Shown here: positions 8,490-15,730 of the stretch, piece after piece
Layout of the letters: every line of letters begins with the position of its first letter
Position numbering within the stretch: position 1 is the first letter of the stretch
NCBI GenBank assembly: GCA_903851135.1
Contig: CAINNK010000014.1
Span: 1 to 37,573 of the forward strand
DNA length: 37,573 bases
Direction of reading: 5' to 3'
From: an uncultured bacterium
GTDB taxonomy: Bacteria; Patescibacteriota; Minisyncoccia; Moranbacterales; GWC2-37-73
Notes under the pieces: generated by a model
What the model was told of the DNA's origin: nothing
What the model saw: the letters and a program-made list of their open reading frames with translations, nothing else
Database searches by the model: none
Program-made: the position numbers and the translations under genes

Positions 8490-9806
8490 TCAAGCCAAAC
8501 AGGACCGCAAAAATTCTTGTTGCGCCTTTATTTTCTCAGTCTTTTTCATTTTGGCAAGTTCGAGGACATTGCTGTCGGACAATTCTTCCAAAATTTTGTC
8601 GAATTCAGCCACCGTGGGATTGACTTGCAAAGCCATTTTGTTGATGCCCAAAAGTTTGATGCCATCCAAAGTTCGGACGCGAGAAAGCGCAACATAGCCC
8701 ATGCCATATTCAAAAGATTTGCTCAAATCCATTTCAACTGCATCGAGCGTCATGCCTTGACTCTTGTGCACGGTGATGGCCCAAGCCAGTCGCAGCGGCA
8801 CTTGCGTGATGGAAGCCAGCTCATCACCTTCTTCTTCAATTGACCATTTTTCCGGCGTCGCAGCAATATTTTTTCCAGCCAGCGTTTGGACGATCGGAAA
8901 TTCTTTGTCGTCATAACCAACCACCTTTCCCAAAGTGCCATTAACATAGCCTCGCTCAAAATTATTTTTCACAAACATCACCACTGCCCCTTTTTTGACC
9001 ACCAACACTTCCGGTGCCAAACAGCCTTTTCTCACCGCAGCGGCAATTTGGTCAATGCCCGAAGAAGTCATTTGAAACATTTTGGCCTCGCCTTGAATTT
9101 TCTTGAGCTGGAAATCATTCATCGCGTCAACATTAACGTTGTGCGTGAAAAGTTTTGTCGGCGTGATGTTTTTCTTGATTTCCTGGCCGGCTCTGGAAGC
9201 AAGCATTTCAAGTGTTTCCTGACTGCAAGCCTTGCTGCGAATGTCACCCAAAATTTTCAACATTTTTTGATCTTCTTGACGGTGTTGCTCTTCCAAATAG
9301 CAAATCTTTGGACTCATTTCTTCCCAGGCGGCGGATTCAACAACATAGTGAGCCACTTGGCCATATCTAGTCACGGGCGGCAATTGAAAAAAATCTCCGC
9401 ACAAAATCACTTGCAAACCACCAAAAGGCAAGAAGGGATTTTTGAATTTTTTGCAAATACTATTGACGATGTCCAATTGATGGGCGTGAAGCATTGAAAT
9501 TTCATCGATGATCAAAACCTTGACCGCGTCAAATCGATGTTTGTGATAGTGTCTTTTTTTGAGTTTGAGATATTCTTCTTCGTTGAAAACGTCCATGATG
9601 CCCATGCCTGACCAACTGTGAATCGTTTGGCCGTTCATGTGAGTGGCGGCAATGCCAGTTGAAGCTGTGACGGCCACGCCGATGTTGTTTTCTTTCAAAT
9701 ATTCGATATATTGTTTCAACAAATAGGTCTTGCCGCTGCCGGCAGGACCTGTCAAAAAAACGCTATGTCCCAATTTCAAAATGTCTAAGGCTGCTTGCTG
9801 TTTCAT
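8490..9806 (-). CDS. Pif1/RecD-like superfamily 1B DNA helicase
   Basis: 438 residues from the ATG at 9806. The open frame extends 22 codons upstream, but that part is not helicase-like. Walker A is 'GPAGSGKT' (20-27), followed by 'TASTGIAATHMNGQTIHSW', the motif 'VLIIDEISML', 'GDFFQLPPV' and the C-terminal 'ITVHKSQGMTLD' and 'YVALSRVRTLDG'. These are the motifs of Pif1-type 5'-3' helicases, which unwind R-loops, G-quadruplexes and stalled forks. An HTH gene lies 95 bases upstream and the HD hydrolase follows. No accessory nuclease domain is seen. Confidence 0.88.
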   Translation of the reverse strand: MKQQAALDILKLGHSVFLTGPAGSGKTYLLKQYIEYLKENNIGVAVTASTGIAATHMNGQTIHSWSGMGIMDVFNEEEYLKLKKRHYHKHRFDAVKVLIIDEISMLHAHQLDIVNSICKKFKNPFLPFGGLQVILCGDFFQLPPVTRYGQVAHYVVESAAWEEMSPKICYLEEQHRQEDQKMLKILGDIRSKACSQETLEMLASRAGQEIKKNITPTKLFTHNVNVDAMNDFQLKKIQGEAKMFQMTSSGIDQIAAAVRKGCLAPEVLVVKKGAVVMFVKNNFERGYVNGTLGKVVGYDDKEFPIVQTLAGKNIAATPEKWSIEEEGDELASITQVPLRLAWAITVHKSQGMTLDAVEMDLSKSFEYGMGYVALSRVRTLDGIKLLGINKMALQVNPTVAEFDKILEELSDSNVLELAKMKKTEKIKAQQEFLRSCLA

Positions 9807-9901
9807 ATATGCGTATACTAACTCGAAAAAGTGCTCACGTAAATGCTGACCACGAGGAAAAACAAAAGCCACCTTTCAAAGGGCGGCGAATTGAACCAGG
9901 T

Positions 9902-10090
9902 TTAATGAGAAGTTTGCGTTTTGAATTTTGCCAACTCTTCCTTGGGCACATTTTCCTTAATCTTCCCTACAATCTGCTGGACTCGAGTGGCTGTAATTTT
10001 GACCTCCCTGGCAATATCGCGAAAATCCATGCCAGTGGCGTAGAGTCGATAAATCTTTTTTCTCTGCGGGGTGAAATTGTATGCTCGCAT
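9902..10090 (-). CDS. Small helix-turn-helix protein
   Basis: 62 residues. 'TPQRKKIYRLYATGMDFRDIAREVKITATRVQQIV' (about 7-41) has the pattern of a sigma-region-4/LuxR-like HTH, with 'GMDFRDIAREV' as the first helix-turn and 'TATRVQQIV' as the recognition helix. There is nothing else in the protein, so it is a stand-alone DNA-binding unit. It lies between the palindromic repeats and the helicase, and could regulate either. ATG at 10090; no clear Shine-Dalgarno. Confidence 0.65.
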   Translation of the reverse strand: MRAYNFTPQRKKIYRLYATGMDFRDIAREVKITATRVQQIVGKIKENVPKEELAKFKTQTSH

Positions 10091-10131
10091 AGCTTTATAT
10101 TTTTATTACTAATTATAATTCTAAAAACCAA

Positions 10132-10171
10132 AGAATTGAAAATAATTGCGACCGCAATAAATTTCAATTCT
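10132..10171. repeat. Palindromic repeat copy A (GACC type)
   Basis: A 40-base near-perfect hairpin: AGAATTGAAA/TTTCAATTCT outer arms (10 bp), a small internal loop, then ATTGCG-AC-CGCAAT. Its 36-base core is identical to copy E at 10995-11030, on the other side of the PaaX/Cas2-like gene. Confidence 0.85.
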
Positions 10172-10197
10172 GCTTTTGACCACTCAACTAAAATAGG

Positions 10198-10235
10198 GAA
10201 TTGAAATTTATTGCGATAGCTAAAAATTTCAATTA
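10198..10235. repeat. Palindromic repeat copy B (GATAGCTA type)
   Basis: AATTGAAATTT and AAATTTCAATT (11 bp) enclose ATTGCGATAGCTAA. The ttgcg core lies 65 bases after that of copy A. It overlaps the last codons of the PaaX/Cas2-like gene (stop at 10229-10231). Confidence 0.8.
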
Positions 10236-10855
10236 TTGTTTTTTAAATTGAAAAAGTTTTTCAGTTCCCTTTCCTTTTCAATTTCGCTAGCTATTATCAT
10301 CGTCATTTCTTCACCATTGAAGCCGAAAAAATTTCGAAGAATTTCAACTTCCTCCTGAAACTGATAGGGGCAGACCCAAACACTTTTTTGCAATTGATAC
10401 AGTCCCAATTCTTTGAGTTTTCCCCGAAGCATTTCACGCTTCGAACGATATCTTTCTTCAATATCAAAAATCAAGATCCGCCATTTTTTGTCCCAATGTT
10501 TTGGTTTTTTTATTTTCAATTCGTCAATTGAATATTTTTTAGCCAAAAGCTTCCCTTCATCACTCAAAGAAACATAGAGCTGCTTTCCTCGATATTCCAT
10601 TTTCAGTAAACCCTTTTTGCGAAGATAATAAAAAGAATTATAGAATCTATCCAACTCCTCACGCTTTCTTTTTCTTTTTTGCTCGAATTCAAAATCTTTA
10701 ATCAGGGCTGGAATTAACTTTCTGGCAAAAATCGGAGAAGTCGAAGCCACAGCAAACGCACCGCCCACCAAGATGCCTTTCAAAATTTTTTTGGAGATAT
10801 TTTTTGTATCAACACTCACAACTTTGTTTGTATTTTTATGCCTCAATTCTATCAC
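10229..10855 (-). CDS. PaaX-like regulator with Cas2-like C-terminal domain
   Basis: 208 residues from a GTG at 10855; a second GTG lies 11 codons in. A hydrophobic stretch (about 28-45, 'ILVGGAFAVASTSPIF') is followed by a basic winged-HTH-like part ('NSFYYLRKKGLLKMEYRG...LYVSLSDEGKLLAKK', about 70-112). The C-terminal ferredoxin-like part starts 'HWDKKWRILIFDIEERYRSKREMLRGKL', then 'LGLYQLQKSVWVCPY'. That block matches the PaaX C-terminal/Cas2-fold family often annotated as Cas2 in Patescibacteria. The 'FDIEE' aspartate sits where Cas2 has its metal-site residue. No Cas1 is nearby. Five palindromic repeats lie tightly around the gene, suggesting that the protein recognises them or that gene and repeats move together. 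Confidence 0.75.
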   Translation of the reverse strand: MIELRHKNTNKVVSVDTKNISKKILKGILVGGAFAVASTSPIFARKLIPALIKDFEFEQKRKRKREELDRFYNSFYYLRKKGLLKMEYRGKQLYVSLSDEGKLLAKKYSIDELKIKKPKHWDKKWRILIFDIEERYRSKREMLRGKLKELGLYQLQKSVWVCPYQFQEEVEILRNFFGFNGEEMTMIIASEIEKERELKNFFNLKNNN

Positions 10856-10857
10856 AG

Positions 10858-10890
10858 TTGAAAAAAATTGCGATAGCTAGAAATTTAAAT
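10858..10890. repeat. Palindromic repeat copy C (GATAGCTA type, degenerate)
   Basis: It shares TTGCGATAGCTAGAAATTT (10868-10886) with copy D, and differs by one base from the same part of copy B. It lies directly upstream of the GTG start of the PaaX/Cas2-like gene, where an operator would be expected. Its outer arms pair poorly. Confidence 0.75.
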
Positions 10891-10920
10891 TCTTTGGGTT
10901 TGTGTTTCTTTCTTGAGGGA

Positions 10921-10956
10921 GTTGAAAGTTTTTGCGATAGCTAGAAATTTCAATTA
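10921..10956. repeat. Palindromic repeat copy D (GATAGCTA type)
   Basis: TTGAAA (10922-10927) and TTTCAA (10948-10953) flank the same TTGCGATAGCTAG core as copy C. The core lies 64 bases from that of C, nearly the same as the 65-base A-to-B spacing. Confidence 0.8.
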
Positions 10957-10992
10957 TTTGCATCCTCTGCTTGTTGGTTATTAGTTTTTTGG

Positions 10993-11032
10993 ATAATTGA
11001 AAATAATTGCGACCGCAATAAATTTCAATTAT
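10993..11032. repeat. Palindromic repeat copy E (GACC type)
   Basis: A 40-base hairpin with outer arms ATAATTGAAA/TTTCAATTAT around ATTGCG-AC-CGCAAT. The 36-base centre is identical to copy A, so the two GACC copies bracket the whole PaaX/Cas2-like unit. Confidence 0.85.
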
Positions 11033-11064
11033 TTTTCGAGGGATTTGAATGTGTCTGGTTATTT

Positions 11065-11223
11065 TCAATCGCTAATGATTATCTTTTTTCTTTCAACCTT
11101 AAAAACCATTTTTTGTCTTTATCTGATTCCCAATTCAGCGACGATTTCGGATGGTATAACAACAGCTAAACTTCTCTTCCCCACCCTTGTAACTTTTCTA
11201 ACCAATTCTTCTGATTTTTTCAT
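11065..11223 (-). pseudogene. AbrB/SpoVT-type DNA-binding protein interrupted by an in-frame stop
   Basis: From the ATG at 11223 the frame reads 'KKSEELVRKVTRVGKRSLAV', then 'VIPSEIVAELGIR' and TAA (11119-11121). It continues in the same frame with 'RQKMVFKVERKKIIISD' to a TGA at 11065-11067. The two halves together make one normal swapped-hairpin AbrB domain ('...ELGIR-x-RQKMVFKVERKKIII'), so the TAA replaces one codon and no frameshift is involved. A nonsense mutation from GAA or AAA is the simplest explanation; sequencing error or readthrough remain possible. A 34-bp palindrome lies 64 bases upstream and may have been its operator. Confidence 0.7.
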
Positions 11224-11286
11224 ATTTGTTTTTACCCCGTTAAAGTTAGTTGCACCTAACTTTTTAACTGAGGTTATTTTAATTTT

Positions 11287-11320
11287 TATTTTGTTACGTA
11301 GCATGCTACGTAACAAAATA
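11287..11320. promoter_or_regulatory. 34-bp perfect palindrome centred on GTTACGTAGC/GCTACGTAAC
   Basis: The two arms are exact complements with centre between 11303 and 11304. A degenerate half-site, GCGTAGCAT, follows at about 11336. It lies upstream of the broken AbrB gene. The same GCTACGTAAC half-site with a partner arm occurs just before the DpnI-like gene at 17244-17264, so this looks like a regulator-binding site used at least twice. Confidence 0.6.
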
Positions 11321-11349
11321 TACAAAAAACTTTACTGCGTAGCATATTA

Positions 11350-11366
11350 ATCCTTTATTAAAGGAT
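11350..11366. terminator. Short palindrome after the second HD copy
   Basis: ATCCTTTA-T-TAAAGGAT is a 17-base inverted repeat about 50 bases past the end of the minus-strand HD copy. It may be a weak terminator, but no clear U-tract follows. Confidence 0.3.
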
Positions 11367-11414
11367 AACTAATAATTAAAAGCATCTTGTCACAATTCGA
11401 ACAAGAAACATCCA

Positions 11415-11990
11415 TCAACTCATCATATGCACCCTGCCTGACAAATATGAAAGTTCCTGTGCCAAAGGACTTTCTGGCCAAGCTTCGAGCAAAACTGTGT
11501 TGGTCTCAAGTATGTTTTTGATTTTTTTATCTTTGGAAGCATTAAAGCGTTGAAAAATTTGGTCGCCTTCTTTGTTGTGATCATCAACCATCTCGGTCAA
11601 ATTACTAACAATATCAGCAGATTTCACCAAAATAGCTTCGTGTGAAAAAGTTTTGATATGCTCCAAGGCTTGTTTTTTTCGCTCATTCCAAGATAAACTC
11701 TTGTCGGTTTCAGTCACAGCCAAAACCAACTCAGCAACCTTTTCACCAAAACGATCAGTCAGCATTTCCACTGTCACTTTCTTTTCCTCGATACTATCCT
11801 CAATAGTGTCGTGCAAAATTCCAGCACAAACCACATCTTCATCAGCTCCAATACTGGAAAGCAAGATTCCCACTGTCAGAGGATGCGTGATATATGAGAC
11901 ATCTTTACCCTTACGTTTTTGCTTTTGATAAATTTCATGCGTTTTGGTGGCAAATCTAATCGCCCGCTGAATTTTTGATAAGTTCTGTAT
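11415..11990 (-). pseudogene. Second HD (p)ppGpp hydrolase-like copy with ATA at the start position
   Basis: The frame is open and aligns residue for residue with the 7860-8438 protein: 'IQNLSKIQRAIRFATKTHEIY' against 'MKDLAKIQRAIKFAIKTHEVY', then the same H36, 'LHDTIEDS' and 'ADIVSNLTEM' elements. At the start the sister has ATG and this copy has ATA (11988-11990). A stop codon lies a few codons upstream, with no ATG, GTG or TTG between. The first usable start is a GTG at 11873, which would remove 39 conserved residues including H18 and H36. It is either freshly inactivated by loss of the initiator or started at a rare ATA. The body shows no other damage. It lies directly after the NERD gene. 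Confidence 0.6.
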
Positions 11991-11994
11991 ATGA

Positions 11995-12720
11995 TTAGTT
12001 ATTTAATAATTTTTTTATCTTATTTTGAATTTCAACAGTACATTCAGGATCCATATCTAAATTATTAAGATAATTTTCTAAAACATTTTTATCTTTTATA
12101 ATATAAACTCCCACATCACCTTTCCATGTCACCAAACCATTGGAATAAACTAGCGCTTTTTGTATGGCAATATGGCCAACCCCATGAGAAGAAAAGTATT
12201 CTCTCAGAACAGATACTCTCTTATTTAAAATATTTCTTGAATCTTTATTAAGAAAAATTTGCCTTCCGTCTTTCTTTATATAACATTGATCATTTTCAAA
12301 ATAAACTTGCTCGGACAGATTTTTAACCTCCAAAACAATTATCCCCTTGTCTCCAATTATCACAGCATCGAAATCAAAAATATGAAATGGCAGTTTAACG
12401 TTTTTCAAAAAATTGTTTTTTCCAACTATATCCTCCAGCCAAGAATTCACCAAATCTTCACCTTCAAAACCTCTTTTTGAATTTTTCGCTTCCTTAATCA
12501 AATTATCAATTCTGGGCGAACTTAATGCAAAAAGCCAGTCAACCAATTTTTCATTCAATGGATAATATAGGAAACCCAAAAGAAATGAACCAATCACACT
12601 ATATTCAAATATATTCTGCAAAGAATAATATGCCGAAATTGATAAAGTGGCAAAAAATATAACACCTGTAATAACTAGCAAGAATATAGCTTTAAAAAAT
12701 TTCTTTTTTGGAAATGACAT
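11995..12720 (-). CDS. Membrane-anchored NERD-domain protein (copy 1)
   Basis: 241 residues from the ATG at 12720; a TTG seven codons earlier is possible. Two hydrophobic helices (about 10-30 and 36-55) are followed by a NERD nuclease-related domain: 'GFEGEDLVNSWLED' with the conserved glutamate, then 'HIFDFDAVIIGDKGIIVLEVKN', which carries the D...ExK-like residues of the restriction-endonuclease fold. The membrane anchor would hold a nuclease-like domain at the inner face. It lies in the AT-rich island with another NERD gene about 1 kb away. The role is probably in DNA processing or defence, by family and context only. Confidence 0.75.
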   Translation of the reverse strand: MSFPKKKFFKAIFLLVITGVIFFATLSISAYYSLQNIFEYSVIGSFLLGFLYYPLNEKLVDWLFALSSPRIDNLIKEAKNSKRGFEGEDLVNSWLEDIVGKNNFLKNVKLPFHIFDFDAVIIGDKGIIVLEVKNLSEQVYFENDQCYIKKDGRQIFLNKDSRNILNKRVSVLREYFSSHGVGHIAIQKALVYSNGLVTWKGDVGVYIIKDKNVLENYLNNLDMDPECTVEIQNKIKKLLNN

Positions 12721-12795
12721 GCATGTGAAAAAATTAAACAATTATTTCCCTTTAAGTGATTGTCCCACGGGAAACTCTTTTTTATTAATATGGCT

Positions 12796-12957
12796 TTACT
12801 TCTGAAAAATGAAAAGATGCTCGTGCATAATTAGGAGGAAGTTACTTTCTTGAGAACGTTTAACCCAAAAGCCAGTGGCTTTACAGTTGTGTTGTCTTTT
12901 AATAATGTCTTCTTTTAAGACAAAGCCTTGTCCAGCTAGACTAAGCGATTTCTTTTT
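12796..12957 (-). pseudogene. C-terminal remnant of a DNA methyltransferase
   Basis: A minus-strand frame open between TAA at 12958-12960 and TAA at 12796-12798 reads 'LAGQGFVLKEDIIKRQHN', then 'CKATGFWVKRSQESNFLLIM' and 'HEHLFIFQK'. The sequence 'EDIIK.QHN' and the closing 'NFLL..HE.LFIF.K' resemble the C-terminal end of site-specific N4/N6 DNA methyltransferases. No start codon or catalytic DPPY/NPPY part is present, so only the tail survives. It suggests that a methylation gene was lost here, next to nuclease-type genes. Confidence 0.5.
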
Positions 12958-12992
12958 TTAATCAATTCAAGTTCTTTTTCAATATTTTCCAT
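12915..12992 (-). pseudogene. Broken small coiled-coil-type protein (MENIEKELELIKKRN...)
   Basis: From ATG (12990-12992) the frame reads 'MENIEKELELIKKRNRLV', a TAG, then 'LDKALS' and TAA. It resembles the start of small Patescibacterial membrane proteins that begin with a charged helix followed by '(R)N..VE.DKAWE', with the TAG in place of the glutamate. It overlaps the methyltransferase tail in another frame. Weak evidence because of its length. Confidence 0.3.
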
Positions 12993-13070
12993 AATACATT
13001 ATTTTGAAAAAAATTTAATTTTACGATATCACAATATGCTTGAAATATTTTAACGGAAATTCATAATAAC

Positions 13071-13853
13071 TCAAACTTCATTTAAATTTATTTGAGCCAT
13101 AGATTCAACAACATCAATTATTTTTTTAATATCCTCAACTGGCAGTCTACCATCGCTTGCAATATGCTCTGCCAGCGTTTTAACAAGTGATTTCTCATCA
13201 CAAACAAAAACGCCAGCAATATCACGAGGTTCAAACTCAAGAACATTTTTTCTTCCAACAAAAACAAGAATCGGATGGATGAAAAATTTCTTCTTAATTA
13301 CTTTTTCAATACATTCATGTACAAACATGGTTCTCTTTTTTAAATCATTAATAATTGACTTGTTCTGAAAATCCTTTTCTCCAATAAGTAAATATTTTCC
13401 ATTAGTTTTAATTGGATAACTATAATTTTTCACTTCAATAGTAAAAATCGAGCCCTGTCCAACAACAATAAAATCGATATCTCCGTTTTTTGGAATTTCT
13501 ATATGCTGAAAAACTGAAAAATCTTTCTTTGGAATATTTTCAAGTTCTTTTTGAATCCTCAACTCCCCAATAATTCCTTTAAGATATTTATCAGAATTCT
13601 GATCATGTATGCGATATGGCAGATAAAATTTTTCAGTCGCAAGGAATAATATTCCAAAAGCAAGAAGACCAAGAGAAAAAGAAAGCAACCAAAAATAATC
13701 AATTTTAGATATACTGATAGAAATAAAAAACATCATAAATGCTAAAGTAGACGTGCCAAGATAAGAAACGAGGTATCTGTTTGATTTTCTAAAATGAAAA
13801 GATTCTTGATCGTTGAGATACTGACTTGATTTTCTAAATTTGAAATTAAACAT
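13071..13853 (-). CDS. Membrane-anchored NERD-domain protein (copy 2)
   Basis: 260 residues from the ATG at 13853; a GTG at 13868 would add five. Two hydrophobic helices (about 30-50 and 55-78) precede the NERD domain: 'GIIGELRIQKEL', then 'NGDIDFIVVGQGSIFTIEVKN' with the D and E-x-K residues of the nuclease fold. The C-terminal 100 residues are a beta/alpha part ('HPILVFVGRKNVLEF') as in other NERD proteins. It starts only 25 bases after the OLD-like ATPase stop, so the two are very probably one transcript and may work together. Its sequence is only distantly like NERD copy 1. Confidence 0.78.
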   Translation of the reverse strand: MFNFKFRKSSQYLNDQESFHFRKSNRYLVSYLGTSTLAFMMFFISISISKIDYFWLLSFSLGLLAFGILFLATEKFYLPYRIHDQNSDKYLKGIIGELRIQKELENIPKKDFSVFQHIEIPKNGDIDFIVVGQGSIFTIEVKNYSYPIKTNGKYLLIGEKDFQNKSIINDLKKRTMFVHECIEKVIKKKFFIHPILVFVGRKNVLEFEPRDIAGVFVCDEKSLVKTLAEHIASDGRLPVEDIKKIIDVVESMAQINLNEV

Positions 13854-13878
13854 AAATTTCTTAATCACTATTTGATGG

Positions 13879-15705
13879 TTAATTCATAATCAATTTAATT
13901 TTGTCAAAAATCAGTTTGAAATTATTAAAATCAAAATTCCCTGCAAATTCATCATTTAATTCAACTAACTCTGCAAATTTTGCCTTCGAGTGAATCCAAC
14001 TTAAATCTCCGATATTTTCATCCCAAATCTTTTTTTCAAAATTATCTTCAGGATTCTCAATTCTTGACGTAGGTTTTCGCCTGCTATCAAAATTAATTTC
14101 ATTATCGAAATACATGCACTTACTATCACAAATATTTTTTAAATTAATATCACTATAATAAAATTCTATTGAAATATTCTTATAATTTTCACGACTGCTT
14201 GGCTTTGGAATACAGAAAGCATAGACATTATTACCATAATCTTTAAATTGTTGACCGCCCTTTTCTATATCTTCAACAATCTTCACCTCATCTCTATCAA
14301 AAATACCAACGATTTTACGTGATTGAGGAAATGTTGCAATTTTTTTCAACAAATCCTTCAACTCCGAAGATCCCCAGCCACTTGTGGGAAATTTAAAAGA
14401 AAAATCGATATCACAACCAATAATATTTAATTTTTCTTTTGCTTTTTTTAAATGTTTAATATCGGTGAACCCCTCAGTAATAATGAAGGGCTTTGTCGAT
14501 TCACTTAGCTTTTGTTTAAATTTCTCAAATTCATCGATTTTTAATATTAAATCTTTAATGCGTTCAGATTGTTTCGCAATCTTTTCATAAAATTCCTTAT
14601 TCGCAATCCTTAATTCTGCATAATTTTCTTTTCCTACCGACAAGATTCTTGAATCACTCTTAATCTTACTAAAAACCTCATAAAAGCGAGCACACTCTGG
14701 TGCCAAAGAAATAGTAACTGGTGAATGTGTCGCTATTACAACTAGAATCCCTTTTGATACAAAATATTTCTCAATGAGCTTGAAAAATGCTTCAGTTAAT
14801 GATGGATTAAATGTCGCGTCGAATTCATCCAGCAGTAATATTTTTTTGAATTCAAAATCAGTCCCATGAAAAGAGGCAAAAATTAGAGTGATAATCGCCT
14901 TTTCTCCATCAGAAAGATCCAAAAGACTCCTGCTGTCATCTAAATCAATATCGCCATTTTCTTTTAACTGATACAATTTAGGAATTTCATTTAATTGAAA
15001 ATCATCATCTTTAAGAAAATAATCGTTTATTCCCGACTTAAATCTATATTCCAGTTTAAGTTCAGAAAACAATTCATTTAGCTCAATCCACGGCGCAAGG
15101 CCAAGAGAATTTTGATCAAATTTTGCACCACTTTCCCCGCATTTTTTTATGCTATTATGAACGTTTTTTGCATACTTAAAAAATTCATCACCTATAAAAT
15201 TTGAAAAGATATCATCGGGCTGCCAAATAAAATCTCCGAAATCAGTATTATTAACATCTTCTTGCAATATCTGTCCATTTGAAAATTTTACTTCTCCAAA
15301 TTTTTCAATAAGGATATACCTAGATCTTTCACACGCTCCTTGAAACTGTTCCAAATTTTTCTGATTTGAATCTAGCTGGCACTGACGATAATTTTCCCAA
15401 ACTTGATTTTTTGTATTAATCGGGCCACTAATACCTTGTGTATACATATCTGCAATGCCAAAATTATCTTTAAACGATCTGAATATTACATCCCTATTTT
15501 TTAATTTAGTACCATCTAAAATAATATCTGCAACAATAGCCTTACTCTGATCATTTGGAAATTGCTGTCGAATTATGTCCATTAGTTGAGATTTCCCGCT
15601 TCCATTAACACCAGAAAGGATTATTAAATCACCATTAAGGTTAACCTCAAACCCAGAATTAAAGGAGCGATATTCCTGATTTACATGTATGTCTAGTTTT
15701 TTCAT
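13879..15705 (-). CDS. OLD-like ATPase with ABC-type ATPase and TOPRIM-like nuclease domain
   Basis: 608 residues. Walker A is 'GVNGSGKS' (32-39), the ABC signature 'LSDGEK' (264-269), Walker B 'LLLDEFDA' (290-297) and the H-loop 'ATHSP' (325-329). A coiled region (about 355-400) leads to a TOPRIM-like part: 'FIITEGFTD' (E411) and 'VGIFDRDE' (D470-R-D472). This order matches OLD-family nucleases, used in phage defence (P2 OLD, GajA of Gabija, retron effectors). No UvrD-like GajB is adjacent, so Gabija is not supported. Downstream is a NERD protein, upstream a small zinc-ribbon protein. ATG at 15705 starts just before 'LDIHVNQEYRSF'. Confidence 0.8.
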   Translation of the reverse strand: MKKLDIHVNQEYRSFNSGFEVNLNGDLIILSGVNGSGKSQLMDIIRQQFPNDQSKAIVADIILDGTKLKNRDVIFRSFKDNFGIADMYTQGISGPINTKNQVWENYRQCQLDSNQKNLEQFQGACERSRYILIEKFGEVKFSNGQILQEDVNNTDFGDFIWQPDDIFSNFIGDEFFKYAKNVHNSIKKCGESGAKFDQNSLGLAPWIELNELFSELKLEYRFKSGINDYFLKDDDFQLNEIPKLYQLKENGDIDLDDSRSLLDLSDGEKAIITLIFASFHGTDFEFKKILLLDEFDATFNPSLTEAFFKLIEKYFVSKGILVVIATHSPVTISLAPECARFYEVFSKIKSDSRILSVGKENYAELRIANKEFYEKIAKQSERIKDLILKIDEFEKFKQKLSESTKPFIITEGFTDIKHLKKAKEKLNIIGCDIDFSFKFPTSGWGSSELKDLLKKIATFPQSRKIVGIFDRDEVKIVEDIEKGGQQFKDYGNNVYAFCIPKPSSRENYKNISIEFYYSDINLKNICDSKCMYFDNEINFDSRRKPTSRIENPEDNFEKKIWDENIGDLSWIHSKAKFAELVELNDEFAGNFDFNNFKLIFDKIKLIMN

Positions 15706-15730
15706 ATGTTTTTCTATGACGTTTCTTAAT

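Larger units (their letters stand above)
12721..13070. other. 350-base gap holding gene remnants
   Basis: There is no intact gene. It contains the methyltransferase tail and the small N-terminal remnant listed separately, plus a TTTCCC/GGGAAA inverted repeat near 12746-12775. The rest is AT-rich. It separates the two NERD genes. Confidence 0.6.

Noticed and set aside
10132-11032. A CRISPR array next to Cas2
   Set aside because: Only two short repeat runs (two and three copies), with two repeat types that are themselves full palindromes, and no Cas1 or effector. Spacings are regular, but the protein is PaaX-like with a Cas2 fold rather than a standard Cas2.
11119-11121. Recoded stop codon (genetic code 25)
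   Set aside because: The stop is TAA; code 25 reassigns only TGA. Normal genes in the window also end in TGA.
13879-15705. Gabija system (GajA)
   Set aside because: The ATPase/TOPRIM order fits the OLD family, but no UvrD/GajB-like helicase is adjacent; the nearest helicase is Pif1-like, about 4 kb away and in a separate group.
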